Under the pieces are notes generated by a model. That model was not told the origin of the DNA and searched no databases. It saw only the letters and a list, made by a program, of their open reading frames with translations. Below, piece by piece: positions 9,989 through 20,381 of a stretch of DNA of 22,910 nt (its first letter is position 1; every line of letters starts with the position of its first letter). The translations under genes were made by a program, and so were the position numbers. This stretch comes from Pelargonium nanum (Eukaryota > Streptophyta > Magnoliopsida > Geraniales > Geraniaceae), in assembly GCA_036897485.1 (NCBI GenBank), contig JAYMTF010001523.1:1-22910 (forward strand). Direction: 5' to 3'.

Positions 9989-11383
9989 ATGGCCGTTTCC
10001 TCTGGCGGCCTCCTCTCTTTCTCCCTCCTCCTCCTCCTCTTCACCTCCATTCAAATCGCTGCTCTTGCCGCCGATCTTCCGGCGCCAAATCCCACTCCTC
10101 CGCCGCCTCCAAACGGAGTGACGCAGACCCAAGACATGAATCCCTTTAGGCCCAGTGTGGCGGTTATAGTTGGCGTTTTAACTACTATGTTCTCCATTAC
10201 ATTTTTGCTGCTCCTCTACGCCAAGCACTGCAAGCGTGTTAATATCAATTACCCCGATCAGTATTCGAGCTCCGTGGGTGGCGTTCCGCACTCCTCCGCC
10301 GCCAGGAAGAACTCCGGCATCGACCGCACCGTCATCGAGTCCCTCCCTATTTTCCGGTTCAGCTCCCTCATGGGCCAGAAAGAGGGGCTCGAATGCGCCG
10401 TGTGCCTCAACCGGTTCGAGCCCTCGGAGGTCCTCCGCCTCCTCCCCAAATGCAAGCACGCCTTCCATGTCGAATGCGTCGACACCTGGCTCGACGCCCA
10501 CTCCACTTGCCCTCTCTGCCGCTACCGGGTCGACCCGGAGGACATCCTCCTCGTGGAGGATCACGCCAACATCTTCCCGCGCCACAATACGCCGAATCCA
10601 ATTGCGCCGCCGCAATTGACACCGCCTCGGGAGGTTAAAGAAGCTGTTTCCGCCGTCACGGATCAGGGGTTCAGGCGGGTTTTAGGGAGGCACTCGTCGG
10701 CGGGGGAGAGAGGGAGTAAGGGCGGTTTCGTCCAAAATTTCCAAATCGTGGTTCAAAAACCGGGAGATGCGGAGACGGGTCCCCTAGATCCGGCGTCGTT
10801 TAGGCGGTCGCTAGATAGCTTGGGGCAGAAAAAGCGGGTCAGCGAAGCTGTAGCCGTAGGATGCTTTGACCGGGGACGAAAAGACGGGCTTCTGCTGAGC
10901 GATGATGGGACAAGCATCGACCGCAGCAGATTCGAGCACCGGATCGTGGTATCAGGGAGGAGTTCAAGATCAACATCAAGTGGGTTCCAGCAGCAGCAGA
11001 GGTGGAGCGACGTACAGCCGTCAGATCTCCTATACCTACGGTCAGAGATGATCATAAGCGACAGCAGCCGTGGATTCGCAAGGAAACCGCAGCAGGGGAA
11101 CATGGAAGAAGGCAGTAGCATCATCAGCATCAATGGCAATGGCATTGATGGGGAGGGTGGCAGAAGCGTAATAAATGAGAGAAGCGTGTCTGAAATCACG
11201 GGGCTGAGCAGGTTCTCGAGCAGAGAGAACAGGCAGCGTCGGCGTGGTCGTCATGATGATGATGATCGGAGACACGCAGGAGTGGTGTCGAGATGGTTAG
11301 CTTGGATCGCCTCGCAATCACGACCACAAGAAGCAGATGTACGGCCTGCACGGACCTCTGCATCTGCCGCCGCTGTAGCTTAG
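9989..11383 (+). CDS. ATL42-like: ATL-family RING-H2 E3 ubiquitin ligase (ATL42/ATL12-like)
   Basis: A 464-residue intronless protein, predicted to transfer ubiquitin from an E2 to target proteins at a cell membrane. In order: an N-terminal hydrophobic signal-like segment (about 7-27, probable cleavage near the ALAA); a Pro-rich linker (31-41); a transmembrane segment (about 55-77); the ATL 'GLD' box as GID (110-112) followed by ESLPIFRF; and the RING-H2 finger. The zinc ligands are C136, C139, C155, H157, H160, C163, C174 and C177, spaced C-X2-C-X15-C-X-H-X2-H-X2-C-X10-C-X2-C. W167 and P175, typical for E2 contact, are present, so the finger looks active. The long C-terminal part has FQIVVQ, HRIVVS, RWSDVQPSDLLYLRSEMI (338-355) and ERSVSEITGLSRF (397-409), a layout I associate with the ATL42/ATL12 group; the exact orthologue is inferred. 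A DDDD stretch (423-426) and Arg-rich runs lie near the end. Lack of introns is usual for ATLs. The start is fixed by the signal-like segment. GC is much higher than in the flanks. The likely 3' UTR follows to about 11500, with T/A-rich poly(A)-type sequence but no clear AATAAA. Confidence 0.96.
   Translation: MAVSSGGLLSFSLLLLLFTSIQIAALAADLPAPNPTPPPPPNGVTQTQDMNPFRPSVAVIVGVLTTMFSITFLLLLYAKHCKRVNINYPDQYSSSVGGVPHSSAARKNSGIDRTVIESLPIFRFSSLMGQKEGLECAVCLNRFEPSEVLRLLPKCKHAFHVECVDTWLDAHSTCPLCRYRVDPEDILLVEDHANIFPRHNTPNPIAPPQLTPPREVKEAVSAVTDQGFRRVLGRHSSAGERGSKGGFVQNFQIVVQKPGDAETGPLDPASFRRSLDSLGQKKRVSEAVAVGCFDRGRKDGLLLSDDGTSIDRSRFEHRIVVSGRSSRSTSSGFQQQQRWSDVQPSDLLYLRSEMIISDSSRGFARKPQQGNMEEGSSIISINGNGIDGEGGRSVINERSVSEITGLSRFSSRENRQRRRGRHDDDDRRHAGVVSRWLAWIASQSRPQEADVRPARTSASAAAVA
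10394..10519 (+). other. RING-H2 domain coding segment
   Basis: This part encodes residues 136-177, from the first to the last zinc ligand. Of its 42 codons, 37 end in G or C (counted directly). That explains why long overlapping frames open on the other strand and in other frames here; those are not genes. Confidence 0.9.
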
Positions 11384-12785
11384 CTTTCCTGACAGATACA
11401 CTAGAAGATAAAATACAGGCTGCGTCTGCTGCAACCCCAACAACCAAATGTGCCATTAATTTGTTCATGTAAAAAATATATTTTATTACTTTTGGAGGGG
11501 TCCTCCTGAGTTGCACGGACGGAGAAGAGGGCATGTTGCGGAGAGACAACCACGGATACCCAAAAACGAGCTCTTGGATCGAAGCTCAAAGGACGCTGTT
11601 GCTGTTACTGTTCCATCCATTTTAATTAATACTACTATTTGAAAATTGTGAATTGTGATGGCTTCTTGGCGGGTATCGGGAACAGATTTGGTGTTGGGAA
11701 GTTCGTCGTTTCTACACTTCTTTTGTTTTAAAAGTCTCAGAATGTGAAAAAGGAATGATACAAAGAAGAGACAAGTAAACAAAATCAAATGGTACACATC
11801 ATCTTACTATATGGTTCGTAATCTATATAATTTTTTTTTTCTGAAGATCACCACTTGGTTATTATTAAATATTAGACCATACAGCAGTTTGTGCTTATAA
11901 TATAGTTCTTGCTTCATTTCCGGCACTAGGCTCACATAAAGTGGCACATATGCTCTTTTTAGGTACCAAGTATGAAATTACGATTATAACTAGCTGAACA
12001 TTATGATTGGAAGTAATTGAAGGAAGATTGAAACTGAAAATGATGCATGGTTAAATTAAATGTAATTATTATGCCCATTTAAACACAAAATGATAGTTTT
12101 TACAGAATGGACCCATTTTCTTGAGGAAAGAATGGTGTGCGTACAATGTGCAGGAATGGTTGTGTGACTCGACAACAACTTTATCTCTGCTGCGGAAGGT
12201 TTGGTAATTTGCAGCTTCAGAGCTTTCTCTTCCATGTGAAATGACAAGTGTTTTGTAATTGTACTTAAGAGAGGAGGTGAGATTATCAAAAATGAAATTA
12301 GCCGTCCCTTAATTTTATTTGTTGCACTGTACGTGATCCATTTGCGTGATACATCTTAGGAATGTTATTACTCGTTTTAGTGGTCATGAATATTTTTGGT
12401 ATTGTGGGGAGATAAAGTTCAAGACCGTATTGAATCTAGATACTGAAGTTGAAAGTCTTATCAATTTTTTTTTTCTCATATTTTTATGAAAAATAGAGTG
12501 CAAAGAAGTCTTAGTGAATATCAAAATAAATTATTTCAAATTTAACTTAGTTCATCCATAATTTTACAAAAACGAAAAAGTTAACTCTCCTTTTAAAATT
12601 GACGGAGTAGAATTGTAGCAATGTATACGATAATGCGTTAACCCAAACAAATTTGCGAGACCCACGAGATTTTACAGCAAACGGGCCGGTAGCCATTGAA
12701 ATAATGCAGAGGTGGGTTAGGTTTGTGAGTTCGACGATGACAAATGTTGTTGTCTCTTGCTAGCTTTATAACTAGCTTCATGATC

Positions 12786-12802
12786 TATATATATATATAT
12801 AT
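12786..12802. repeat. (TA)n microsatellite
   Basis: An uninterrupted TA run of about 17 bp in AT-rich intergenic DNA. Confidence 0.9.
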
Positions 12803-13990
12803 TTATACACTGAATGTGCACGTGAGGCATTTTCAACACGTTTGCTCGCCACCGATTAGACTATGTATGATTGGATGATGGGATTCATGGAAGCCAATAG
12901 CTTATGTTTCGCATTTTCATGGGATTTCAATTTTCATTCATGATAAACAATGTCGGCTGACAAATATCTTATTTGTTGCCAAATTATATCATAATTAGCT
13001 AGTAAAACCTGTTTCAAAGACCCTAATTTCGTGATTTAATAATAGGTTCAGTGTATTAGCCATGAATAACTAATGTCCAGCCACACAACTTCTCAGAGTT
13101 GTCGGTGAAATTAACTGGAAAAATAAAGAATATAATTAAAATAAAAGATAAGTAACACAGTCTCATTAATCCGGAAGACTGTGTAATTTTGTCTTTTTTT
13201 GTTGGAGCTCAGAATTAAGATGCAAGATAGCTGTTGTTCCACTTGTGTGTTGTGAATTGGTAGACAAAAACCACATGTAATGGTATATTGTTTGTTGGAA
13301 TAGTGGTTTTAGCTTTTATGAAATTCTGGTGTTTATTTGTTGGAAGCCAGATAGGTTTAGTACTAATTTTTTCAAGGGGGCTGATTTATATATTTATTTT
13401 GAAAGGGTTTTGGGTTACATAGTGGATTGTGCTTCCATTGCTAGAAGGTTGCACCAATTGGATCGAGAACATACCGGATCTAGGCGTAGATCAAAACCAA
13501 AATTTAGGAGTATAACAATAGTAGTTTTTTTAACCCTTTCTAAAATGATATTTAATGAGAAACTAATCAAGAAGATAGGAATAGGATACTAGAAAATAGT
13601 GTTACCAAGATAAAACCGTGAAATGGTTGGGTTTGGGCTGTAACGGGGTTTGATATTGGTTGGGCTTCAAATTTAGGTTTGGATATTTCGCTTCGGAAAC
13701 TACTATGGGTCAAGACAAAAATGAGTAGAGGTTCACTTTTTTCTAGTTTCTACATCATTGTTGCTTACAAGCTATTTACAGATTTCACGTGGTGTTGTTT
13801 TGCTGGGTCGATTGTGGGCTCAGATGGTAGTACCAAGTGGTGACGATGTTGTCATGGTCCAAAGTGGTGGACACCTCAGTACCGCTTGCATTGCATTCAT
13901 GTATCCAATATCAATATGTGAACTTATCACCATTTTTAGTGTCACCTTACCAAATTATATTTTCTACTCTTAGTCTCATCCCACACCGCA

Positions 13991-14010
13991 CTTCACTTCA
14001 CTTCACTTCA
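13991..14010. repeat. (CTTCA)4 microsatellite
   Basis: Four perfect CTTCA pentamers in non-coding DNA. Confidence 0.9.
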
Positions 14011-14680
14011 CCTTCATACAATTATTTGGGATCCATTTTATTTCAGAACCAACCCATATTTGTGTCCTCTTCTTAATTTGAGCATGTGGATAATGTCCAT
14101 GTTGCAATATCATATCATACTACTGCATCACATGACATGAGCCCATTACCATCCACATTCACATTCAGAGGGATTACCATGCATTTAATCCAGTTCTTAT
14201 CTTGATTTCAATATTTGACAATAGTTCGGTTTATATCCATATTTATACTGAAAAAACGTTGAATTAAAACAATTCACTTGCTTAACGTACACAAATCAAT
14301 TTGATCTTAATTAGTATGTAAAATACCACTAAATTGATCAGTATATATGTTAGTGTATAAAAGTAATTTGTAGTATAGTGTAGGGATATTATTGTCTTTC
14401 TGCTTTATTTCTAGCTCTATTTAAAGGAGCTCTTTGTTCTCTGTAAACACAACAATCAGATAATAAACTGATCATAATCCAACAAAATTTCTTTTAATCC
14501 ATATCTCTCATCCTAAATTCTAACTATATAGCTGATTCGTGATTAAATATACTGATGCATGTGACGTAAATATCATTAAAGAATATAGTTCATTAGGGAA
14601 GAAGATCAAATGGCTCATCCAATGACCCTGTCTAGAGTAAAAACAAAATCACATGATGAAACTTGTTTTCAGTGACCTTC

Positions 14681-14688
14681 TTATAAAT
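14681..14688 (+). promoter_or_regulatory. TATA-like box upstream of a hairpin
   Basis: TTATAAAT followed by a C/T-rich segment about 30 bp on. It could drive a transcript through the inverted repeat at 14861-14921, about 180 bp downstream. In AT-rich DNA such words are frequent, so this is weak by itself. Confidence 0.2.
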
Positions 14689-14860
14689 TGCTCTCCTTCA
14701 AATCCAACCATTTTTATCTCCTTTCTTTTATGTTGGGATAAACCTCTGGATTCGTATATCAAAATCAGTATCTATGTGTCACTAGGTTCTAACAACAACG
14801 ATATTGGCTAGCTGGTTCTTGTAGAAAATTGGGGTATAGCTCTTTCTTACAGGTTGAGTT

Positions 14861-14921
14861 ATAGATGCCTAATTACTGTGATTAGGGTGAAGTTAGCTAT
14901 TTTCAGTAATTAGGCATCTAT
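14861..14921. other. Perfect 18-bp inverted repeat (candidate hairpin RNA)
   Basis: ATAGATGCCTAATTACTG at 14861-14878 is followed after 25 bases by its exact reverse complement at 14904-14921. A transcript would fold into an 18-bp perfect stem. Beyond the outer end, pairing is patchy (T-T mismatch, then A-U and G-U), so the stem is shorter than a typical plant miRNA precursor. I do not recognise either arm as a known miRNA. A short foldback element or the remains of a MITE is possible, but no target duplication was seen. Confidence 0.6.
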
Positions 14922-15312
14922 TATCAGAAGAAGAAGAAAAAAACATAAAACATAATGATCATAATCATTTTAATATGTGGTGGGGGTGGTACTAACTGGA
15001 ACTACTAATCAACCTTCACATGCAATTGGCAAAGCTGAGGGAAGAGGTAAAGGACAAAAGTGCCATCATATTATCAGACTTATTGTGCAACAAAACGCGT
15101 GAAATCTACTACTATTCAGATTTTCTTACTATTATTTGGATCTTTTAAACAATATCATTCATAATTTAAATTTATATAACTAACGTTTACAAGATGTTAA
15201 TAAAACATAAAAGATTATAACCCTCAAGATATCATGCCGAAAAGAAGACTAGTCATTAATACAGAAAATAAAAGTAAGTGGCTCAGTATAATGAAGTTGG
15301 AGATAACCTTTG

Positions 15313-15358
15313 AAACCTAATCAATATAAGCTTAGAAACCTAATCAATATAAGCTTAG
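15313..15358. repeat. 23-bp tandem duplication
   Basis: AAACCTAATCAATATAAGC followed by TTAG is repeated exactly, 15313-15335 and 15336-15358. It ends at the base before the left target duplication of the SINE at 15372-15469. Confidence 0.92.
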
Positions 15359-15371
15359 AGAATATAGAGTT

Positions 15372-15469
15372 TTTGTTGGCACCCCATGCTTTGGTAAGGA
15401 AACTCGAATCCGAGACCTCAAAGGAAATCACATGCGCTTAAATCGTTTGGCCTAACATACCTTGGTTAA
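15372..15469 (-). mobile_element. tRNA-derived SINE, short form
   Basis: On the minus strand, a tRNA-like pol III promoter is visible: an A-box-like TTAGGCCAAACGATT (plus 15441-15455) and, about 30 bp downstream, a B-box-like GGATTCGAGTT (plus 15401-15411). The element is only about 98 bp and ends in CAAAAAC on the minus strand. Near-identical 13-bp direct repeats flank it, AGAATATAGAGTT at 15359-15371 and AGAATACAGAGTT at 15470-15482 (12 of 13), as expected for LINE-mediated insertion. Its first 87 bp match the head of the SINE at 16711-16914 at about three-quarters of positions by eye. It then ends, lacking the longer tail of that copy. Confidence 0.72.
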
Positions 15470-15726
15470 AGAATACAGAGTTAAGTTAACAAAATAATAG
15501 AAAGTAATGCAACATATGTTATATTTTTACGATAAAATGAAATATTCCTTTGATTTTAAATAAGTTTTATGTTTCACTTAAAAAACAATTAAAACACATT
15601 ATAATATTATTTTCAAAATTTAAATATATTATTATATGAGTAACTTCACTTATCGACAAGACTGATAATGAGATTTCCATTCATATTTTAGACCAAAACT
15701 TGTTTTGGCACATACCTTTTTATATA

Positions 15727-15974
15727 CTCCCTCCGTCCCAAAATGAGTGTCCTGTTTGTCTAAATTTTGTCCCAAAATGAGTGACCTGTTTCTATTTTTA
15801 GGTTATTATATTATTGTTTTTCTCATATTACCCCTATCACTTATGAACTGCACATGGGCACATGAGGTGTAGGGGAGAAAGTGAGGGTAATATTGAAAAC
15901 ACATTAAATTATTCGGTAATTCTTAAGTTTTACAAAAAAATGGAAATATGACACTCATTTTGGGACGGAGAGAA
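15727..15974. mobile_element. Stowaway MITE (Tc1/mariner-type)
   Basis: The left end CTCCCTCCGTCCCAAAATG is the classic Stowaway terminus. The right end is its inverted counterpart with a few changes (CATTTTGGGACGGAGAGAA). TA borders both sides (15725-15726 and 15975-15976), the mariner-type target duplication. At 248 bp it is of normal length and has no ORF. The inner left arm is partly duplicated: TCCCAAAATGAGTG(T/A)CCTGTTT appears near 15736 and again near 15770. Confidence 0.93.
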
Positions 15975-16710
15975 TATAATTTTTTAATATATTTTAATCT
16001 GTACACATTATATTTGAGCTGAAATACATATTATGATCAGCTCCCTACAAAACATGACACTTTGCACTCTTATGGTCATGAATAAATAAAATATGCATCA
16101 TTAGAATTTAGAAATACTCCGTAGATGATATGAAAAATTAGGAATAGAAATTTAATCTTTTATGCAATGATTGTATAGATACTTGTTTGACAAGTAGCTG
16201 TATTTGCACTGTAAGTGTAGATGTATATGTATCTATATCTATCTGTATGCCAATATTTCGTTGGTGGCTATCAATTTCATTTCTAATTTCATAATCAAAG
16301 GCCGTATCCAATGGGTCGAAAGGACCACCAATTTTGATCCCTTTCTATTTAGTCAGTGTGGGCATTCAAATTATTCTATAATACCAATCTACATTTTTTT
16401 CACATGTAAAGTGGACAAAATTACACTTGTGTATTTTTTAAAATCATCCAATGATCTAATTAGTCACCATTTTGGTCATTGATCAATTCTAATTTAAGTA
16501 TGACATAATGTTAAAAACAGTAAAACACTCCATACTAAGTTATTGGGCACCAAAAAATATGAATTTTGGCCAAAGAGAACTATACAAAGTACAAACAATC
16601 AAGTTCATCGTATTGACCGGGTAGTCAGCGCTTTAGCTGGGTCACCAGGTTTCTTGTCAGGTCAAGACGAATGGATTGAGTTTTGACCATTCCCGAGATT
16701 GAGTTGGTTG

Positions 16711-16914
16711 TTTTTTTTTTTTGATAAACAACGGGACAAGCAGACTTATGCGGCCTGTGTTTCTCACCCTCTAGTAGGGGCGTCACCCTGTTAGTTGTTA
16801 GTTCTCCCTTTTAAACCCATAAATCTCACCCCATACCGTCGGCAAGGAGGCTCGAACCTGAGACATCAAAGAAAATCCAAAACGCATCAACCGCTTGACC
16901 CAACATGCCTTGGT
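16711..16914 (-). mobile_element. tRNA-derived SINE, long form
   Basis: Read on the minus strand, it starts near ACCAAGGCATGTTGGG. It has an A-box-like TGGGTCAAGCGG (plus 16891-16902) and a strong B box, GGTTCGAGCC (plus 16849-16858), 32 bp apart. It runs through a unique tail and ends in an A tail (T run 16711-16722 on plus). Direct repeats of 14 bp flank it, GATTGAGTTGGTTG at 16697-16710 and GATTGAGTCGCTTG at 16915-16928 (12 of 14). Body length is 204 bp. All parts of a plant SINE are present; the family name cannot be given without a database search. Confidence 0.82.
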
Positions 16915-16928
16915 GATTGAGTCGCTTG

Positions 16929-18400
16929 TATTGAATGATTTGCCTTAGTTAATATAGCAACAATTTATTCAAATAAAATAAATTGAAATGTCATATTAAA
17001 TTAAAATAGCTCAAACAAGTAGTTGAATATCAAAATTCTACTTGTGCTTTAGTTTAATGATAATAATATGAGTGACCTCCATATTTAATCTTAAAACAAG
17101 TATTCCGTTTTTATTATGATAAACAAATTGTGCATGAATTGATAATAGTAGTTAAAATCAAATTAAAACTGATGTAACTTAACGAATTCAAAACAATCGA
17201 TCAACGTTTAGTTAAGTGATTGAATACTAAACAATTTACTTAAACAAAATAATCTTCAATAATATTTATTTTTATTTGTATAAAAATATACAAACAAAAC
17301 TAATCTCACGACAAAATAAAGATATAAATCATTAAAATAGTGGAAATAAAAGACTTTTAGGGTTAGGGTTGGGTTATAATAAGAACTTTAGCTTTTAAGC
17401 TTTTAGCTTAACGACCACTTGGGATTCCAAAGATCCAAAGAGAGAAAAAGAGAAAAACAAAAATGGAATGATGATTTGAGATAGAGAATTGACGACCTAC
17501 CTTACCCTTACCTTACCTAAAGGACTTATATGAATCATAAAAATAAAAATAAAAACTATTTGTAATTATATATGAAAGTAGACCCCACACGCTTAATAAC
17601 AAAGTTGTCTTCCATGATTTTGTAGGGCCAGGGCCCACTCTCCGACAGGTATTAGCCGTTAGGACCCCACTAATGAATTTTGAGTACATAAACTATGTAT
17701 TGTACGTATAATACAAACCCAATTATTTTTGCAAATTTCTTCATAGCTACATATTTACTTTGAATTCAATTTGATTCTATCTCTACTCCATTTTCACAAA
17801 ACAAATCAATCTTAGAGTTGCCAATCAAGTTTTCGCTTCTTACTTCTCACAATAAATCTTTAATAGATTGAAAGTAACTTAGTGAAAAATGAACAATTTT
17901 TATTATGCGATAGTGTAATAAATATAATTTCTATTTACTTTCGACAATCTTCCTCCTTAATTAATATATCTTTGGGAGTGTATATAAAAAAAAATTATTT
18001 AAATAATGTAATTAATGATATCATATATTATAAATAATCAGTTCATAATCTAACTATAATTTTGAGATTAATTGATTTTAAAAAGATTATTTTTTCTTAA
18101 GTGACAATAAAATGAAAATAAAATTAGCTACATATAATTTCGTAGGATTGTAGATTCATGAATTGGAATTGAGATTGTCTAACTAATTCTCTTTGGATAT
18201 GTTAGAGAACCTGAGTGTAATATGATATTCAAGGAATGTGATCAAAGTTAACTGATAAATAAAATATCACATTCACTTTATATGTCTTCATCTATCGTAC
18301 AATGAATATCATATTTCTCTTATATTTTTATTCTAAAATGGGTATCATCTTTTCTTTTAAAAATTAATTGTTTCGTCAAATTTATTTTTTGCGTTAAAAT
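16929..18400. other. Gene-free AT-rich stretch
   Basis: No open frame of note and no defined transposon ends. A telomere-like motif at 17356-17370 and a CCTTAC-rich run near 17498-17520 are the only ordered sequence seen. Confidence 0.45.
17356..17371. repeat. Short interstitial telomere-like repeat
   Basis: TTTAGGGTTAGGGTTGG: about two plant-type telomere units with an imperfect third. It is too short to mark a former chromosome end. It may be a telo-box-like word or chance. Confidence 0.6.
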
Positions 18401-20280
18401 ATAGTTTGTGATAGAAAAGATCAAACTGAAGGGGGATTAGAACCAATGAGCTCTTTATTACTTCTACTATACAGTCTTTTTTTGTTGTTGATACACCTAC
18501 TACTATACTCTTAATTATCTGTAAGAAAACATTTATATTATTAGAATATTAAAATTCTTCATATTTGTAACTACAACCTGTGAGTTTTAATGTTAAACGA
18601 AAGTATTCTGCTAAATATAAGGCTATTACATGAATTTGTGTTGGTGGTAGAAAAGTGTAAATATCAGTCAAAGAACTCAACCTAGTTTTAGCCAAAAATC
18701 TGGTCATCTCTTTGTGCCCTTTTAACATGAGAACCTGACTCCTCCAACTGACATAAAAGAAACTCGTTAGTCGTTAAATTCTTTTCAAAAGCTTCAATGT
18801 TACTTTCTACAGAGTGCAATGTTACTAACACTAATTAAAGCTTCATTTTAATTAATTATCACACCATCCTTTACTATAAATAAATGATGAAATTATGAGA
18901 ATTTGTTTGTGTTTATGCGGTTGGAGTTGAACAAAGAAGCCTAATTAGGTCTTCCTTGAATCTCTTACTTTGTTTTTTCTCTGAACTTTTTATATTTGTT
19001 ATTGCATTGAGAAGTTTTTGTAATTTAATTAACAAACACCACTTTTAAACAAATTAATTAGGTGCTTTGTTTGTAGGGTTATCATGGGTTCAAACTCATT
19101 AGTGAGCACTCAGATCACGATTTTGCTGCCCATGTTGGCAACTAGATTATGGTCTCTGATGCAGGCTATATAGATTGGTTTGTGCAGTGACCTAATTAAT
19201 TTATTGAGGAGGCCATATCATATTTAATTATACCATTTTATAATGAGGGGTATAATTGTGAAAATATAGACAATTAATGGGGCCTACCAAAATTTACTCT
19301 TTTTTATATAGAGAGAGTTATTGTTTTTCTTTTTTGTATTAAAATAATATTACTATATTAATAATAATTTAACAACGGGTACAATTTTAATTTTAGCATG
19401 GTTCATGTTGGTAAAGTTGTATTGTAATAATAAACCTTGTCCCCTCTTATTTTTCTTGCTGAAAAAAATAATATCATGCCTTTTATGTTACTTCATTTAC
19501 ATAAATATAATACTTACTACTAGTAAATATTAGTGAAATGATCAGCATGTATGATATCATTATCAACTGCTAATCATTACTACAATGACCTTTGTCACCA
19601 TCTAATAACATGCCTAACAGCCTAAGATTTTTTTAACAACCTAAGAGCTTGTTTAGTAACTATACTTGCTCTTTTAAAGAGGTTGGGAATTTAAACAAGA
19701 CTATGTTTGATTCCGTAACTCATGCAATGCTTAGTTTCTAATTACATTTGAAATTTAAAGCACCTAATTAAAATGACTGAAATTCAATGTGCTCCCATAA
19801 TTCATTGTGGTGAGCATCAATGATATTTAGCCACTTAATACAATTATTATATTTTTCACCATGGTCGGTGCAAAACAATTTGTTATTCTTACCAATGTAT
19901 TATGCGGTATGTGAAGACCGAATGTCAATATTTTTATTAGTTTGTACCACAAATTGTCATCTTTCTTTTAGAGTTGCCCTATAAGAACTACACACACACA
20001 AAAAAAACACGCACTAAATGGATACAAGTGTGTTGCATTAGAATTGACATGTGGCATGAGGAAACGTAAAGAAAACGGACAACAAATTCCTATATTGAAA
20101 AAATATAAAGTAAGGTACATATGATAACCAAAATAAAATCTTAGTAATATGTAACACTTCCAATGGTAGGCACATGCTAAAAAAAATACAATGTCAATTT
20201 AAAAGTTTTCTATTGTAAAAAGAAAATGAATACACACAAATGAGAATATCAATTTTAAAACTCTTAATAAGAGTCTAAAT
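18401..20280. other. Gene-free AT-rich stretch
   Basis: No coding frames of note. A Tourist-like terminus word (TAAGAGCTTGTTTAGTAAC) near 19643 has no partner that I could place. A B-box-like GGTTCTAATCC (minus strand, near 18434-18444) could be part of an old SINE, but its borders are unclear. Confidence 0.4.
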
Positions 20281-20296
20281 CTAAAAATAACTCTAA

Positions 20297-20381
20297 TAAC
20301 AAAATTGATATTTTGACCTTTTAAGGGTGGGACTATATGAAATCTAACTGCTAAAAACAATTATATTAACAAAATTGATAT
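20297..20381. repeat. 15-bp direct repeat with 70-bp period
   Basis: TAACAAAATTGATAT occurs at 20297-20311 and 20367-20381. Surrounding bases are also loosely alike, suggesting an old tandem duplication of about 70 bp in non-coding DNA. Confidence 0.7.

Larger units (their letters stand above)
11600..14660. other. Gene-free AT-rich stretch downstream of the ATL gene
   Basis: Frames of up to 103 codons (for example 11486-11797 minus and 13329-13592 plus) show no domains, no codon pattern like the ATL gene and no homologous look. Only simple repeats, listed separately, were found. I see no tRNA or other RNA gene. Confidence 0.45.

Noticed and set aside
9859-10149. 96-codon plus-strand frame overlapping the ATL start
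   Set aside because: It is open only because of the pyrimidine-rich leader, begins without an ATG and runs out of frame into the ATL gene.
10178-10615. 145-codon minus-strand frame inside the ATL gene
   Set aside because: It lies opposite the GC-rich RING-coding part, where biased third positions remove stop codons on the other strand. It has no domain, and the plus-strand frame has a full RING-H2 finger.
10753-11199. 148-codon minus-strand frame inside the ATL gene
   Set aside because: Shadow of the plus-strand gene; the composition mirrors the Ser/Arg-rich tail of the ATL protein and shows no feature of its own.
13329-13592. 87-codon plus-strand frame
   Set aside because: No domain, no codon bias like the ATL gene, AT-rich surroundings and no promoter or splice context.
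16849-16902. A/B-box arrangement considered as a true tRNA gene
   Set aside because: No foldable acceptor stem or cloverleaf; the A tail and flanking direct repeats show a SINE.
17356-17371. Telomere-like repeat considered as a chromosome fusion scar
   Set aside because: Only about two units; such lengths occur by chance or as telo-box words.
18425-18510. B-box-like GGTTCTAATCC (minus) with CTACTATAC repeated at 18464-18472 and 18500-18508
   Set aside because: The direct repeat encloses only about 27 bp and does not enclose the B box, so it cannot be its target duplication. No A box at the right distance was convincing.
19643-19720. Tourist-like terminus TAA-GAGCTTGTTTAG with a nearby TTTAAACAAGA
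   Set aside because: The possible partner end is only about 60 bp away and lacks a TAA border, and no other partner was found.
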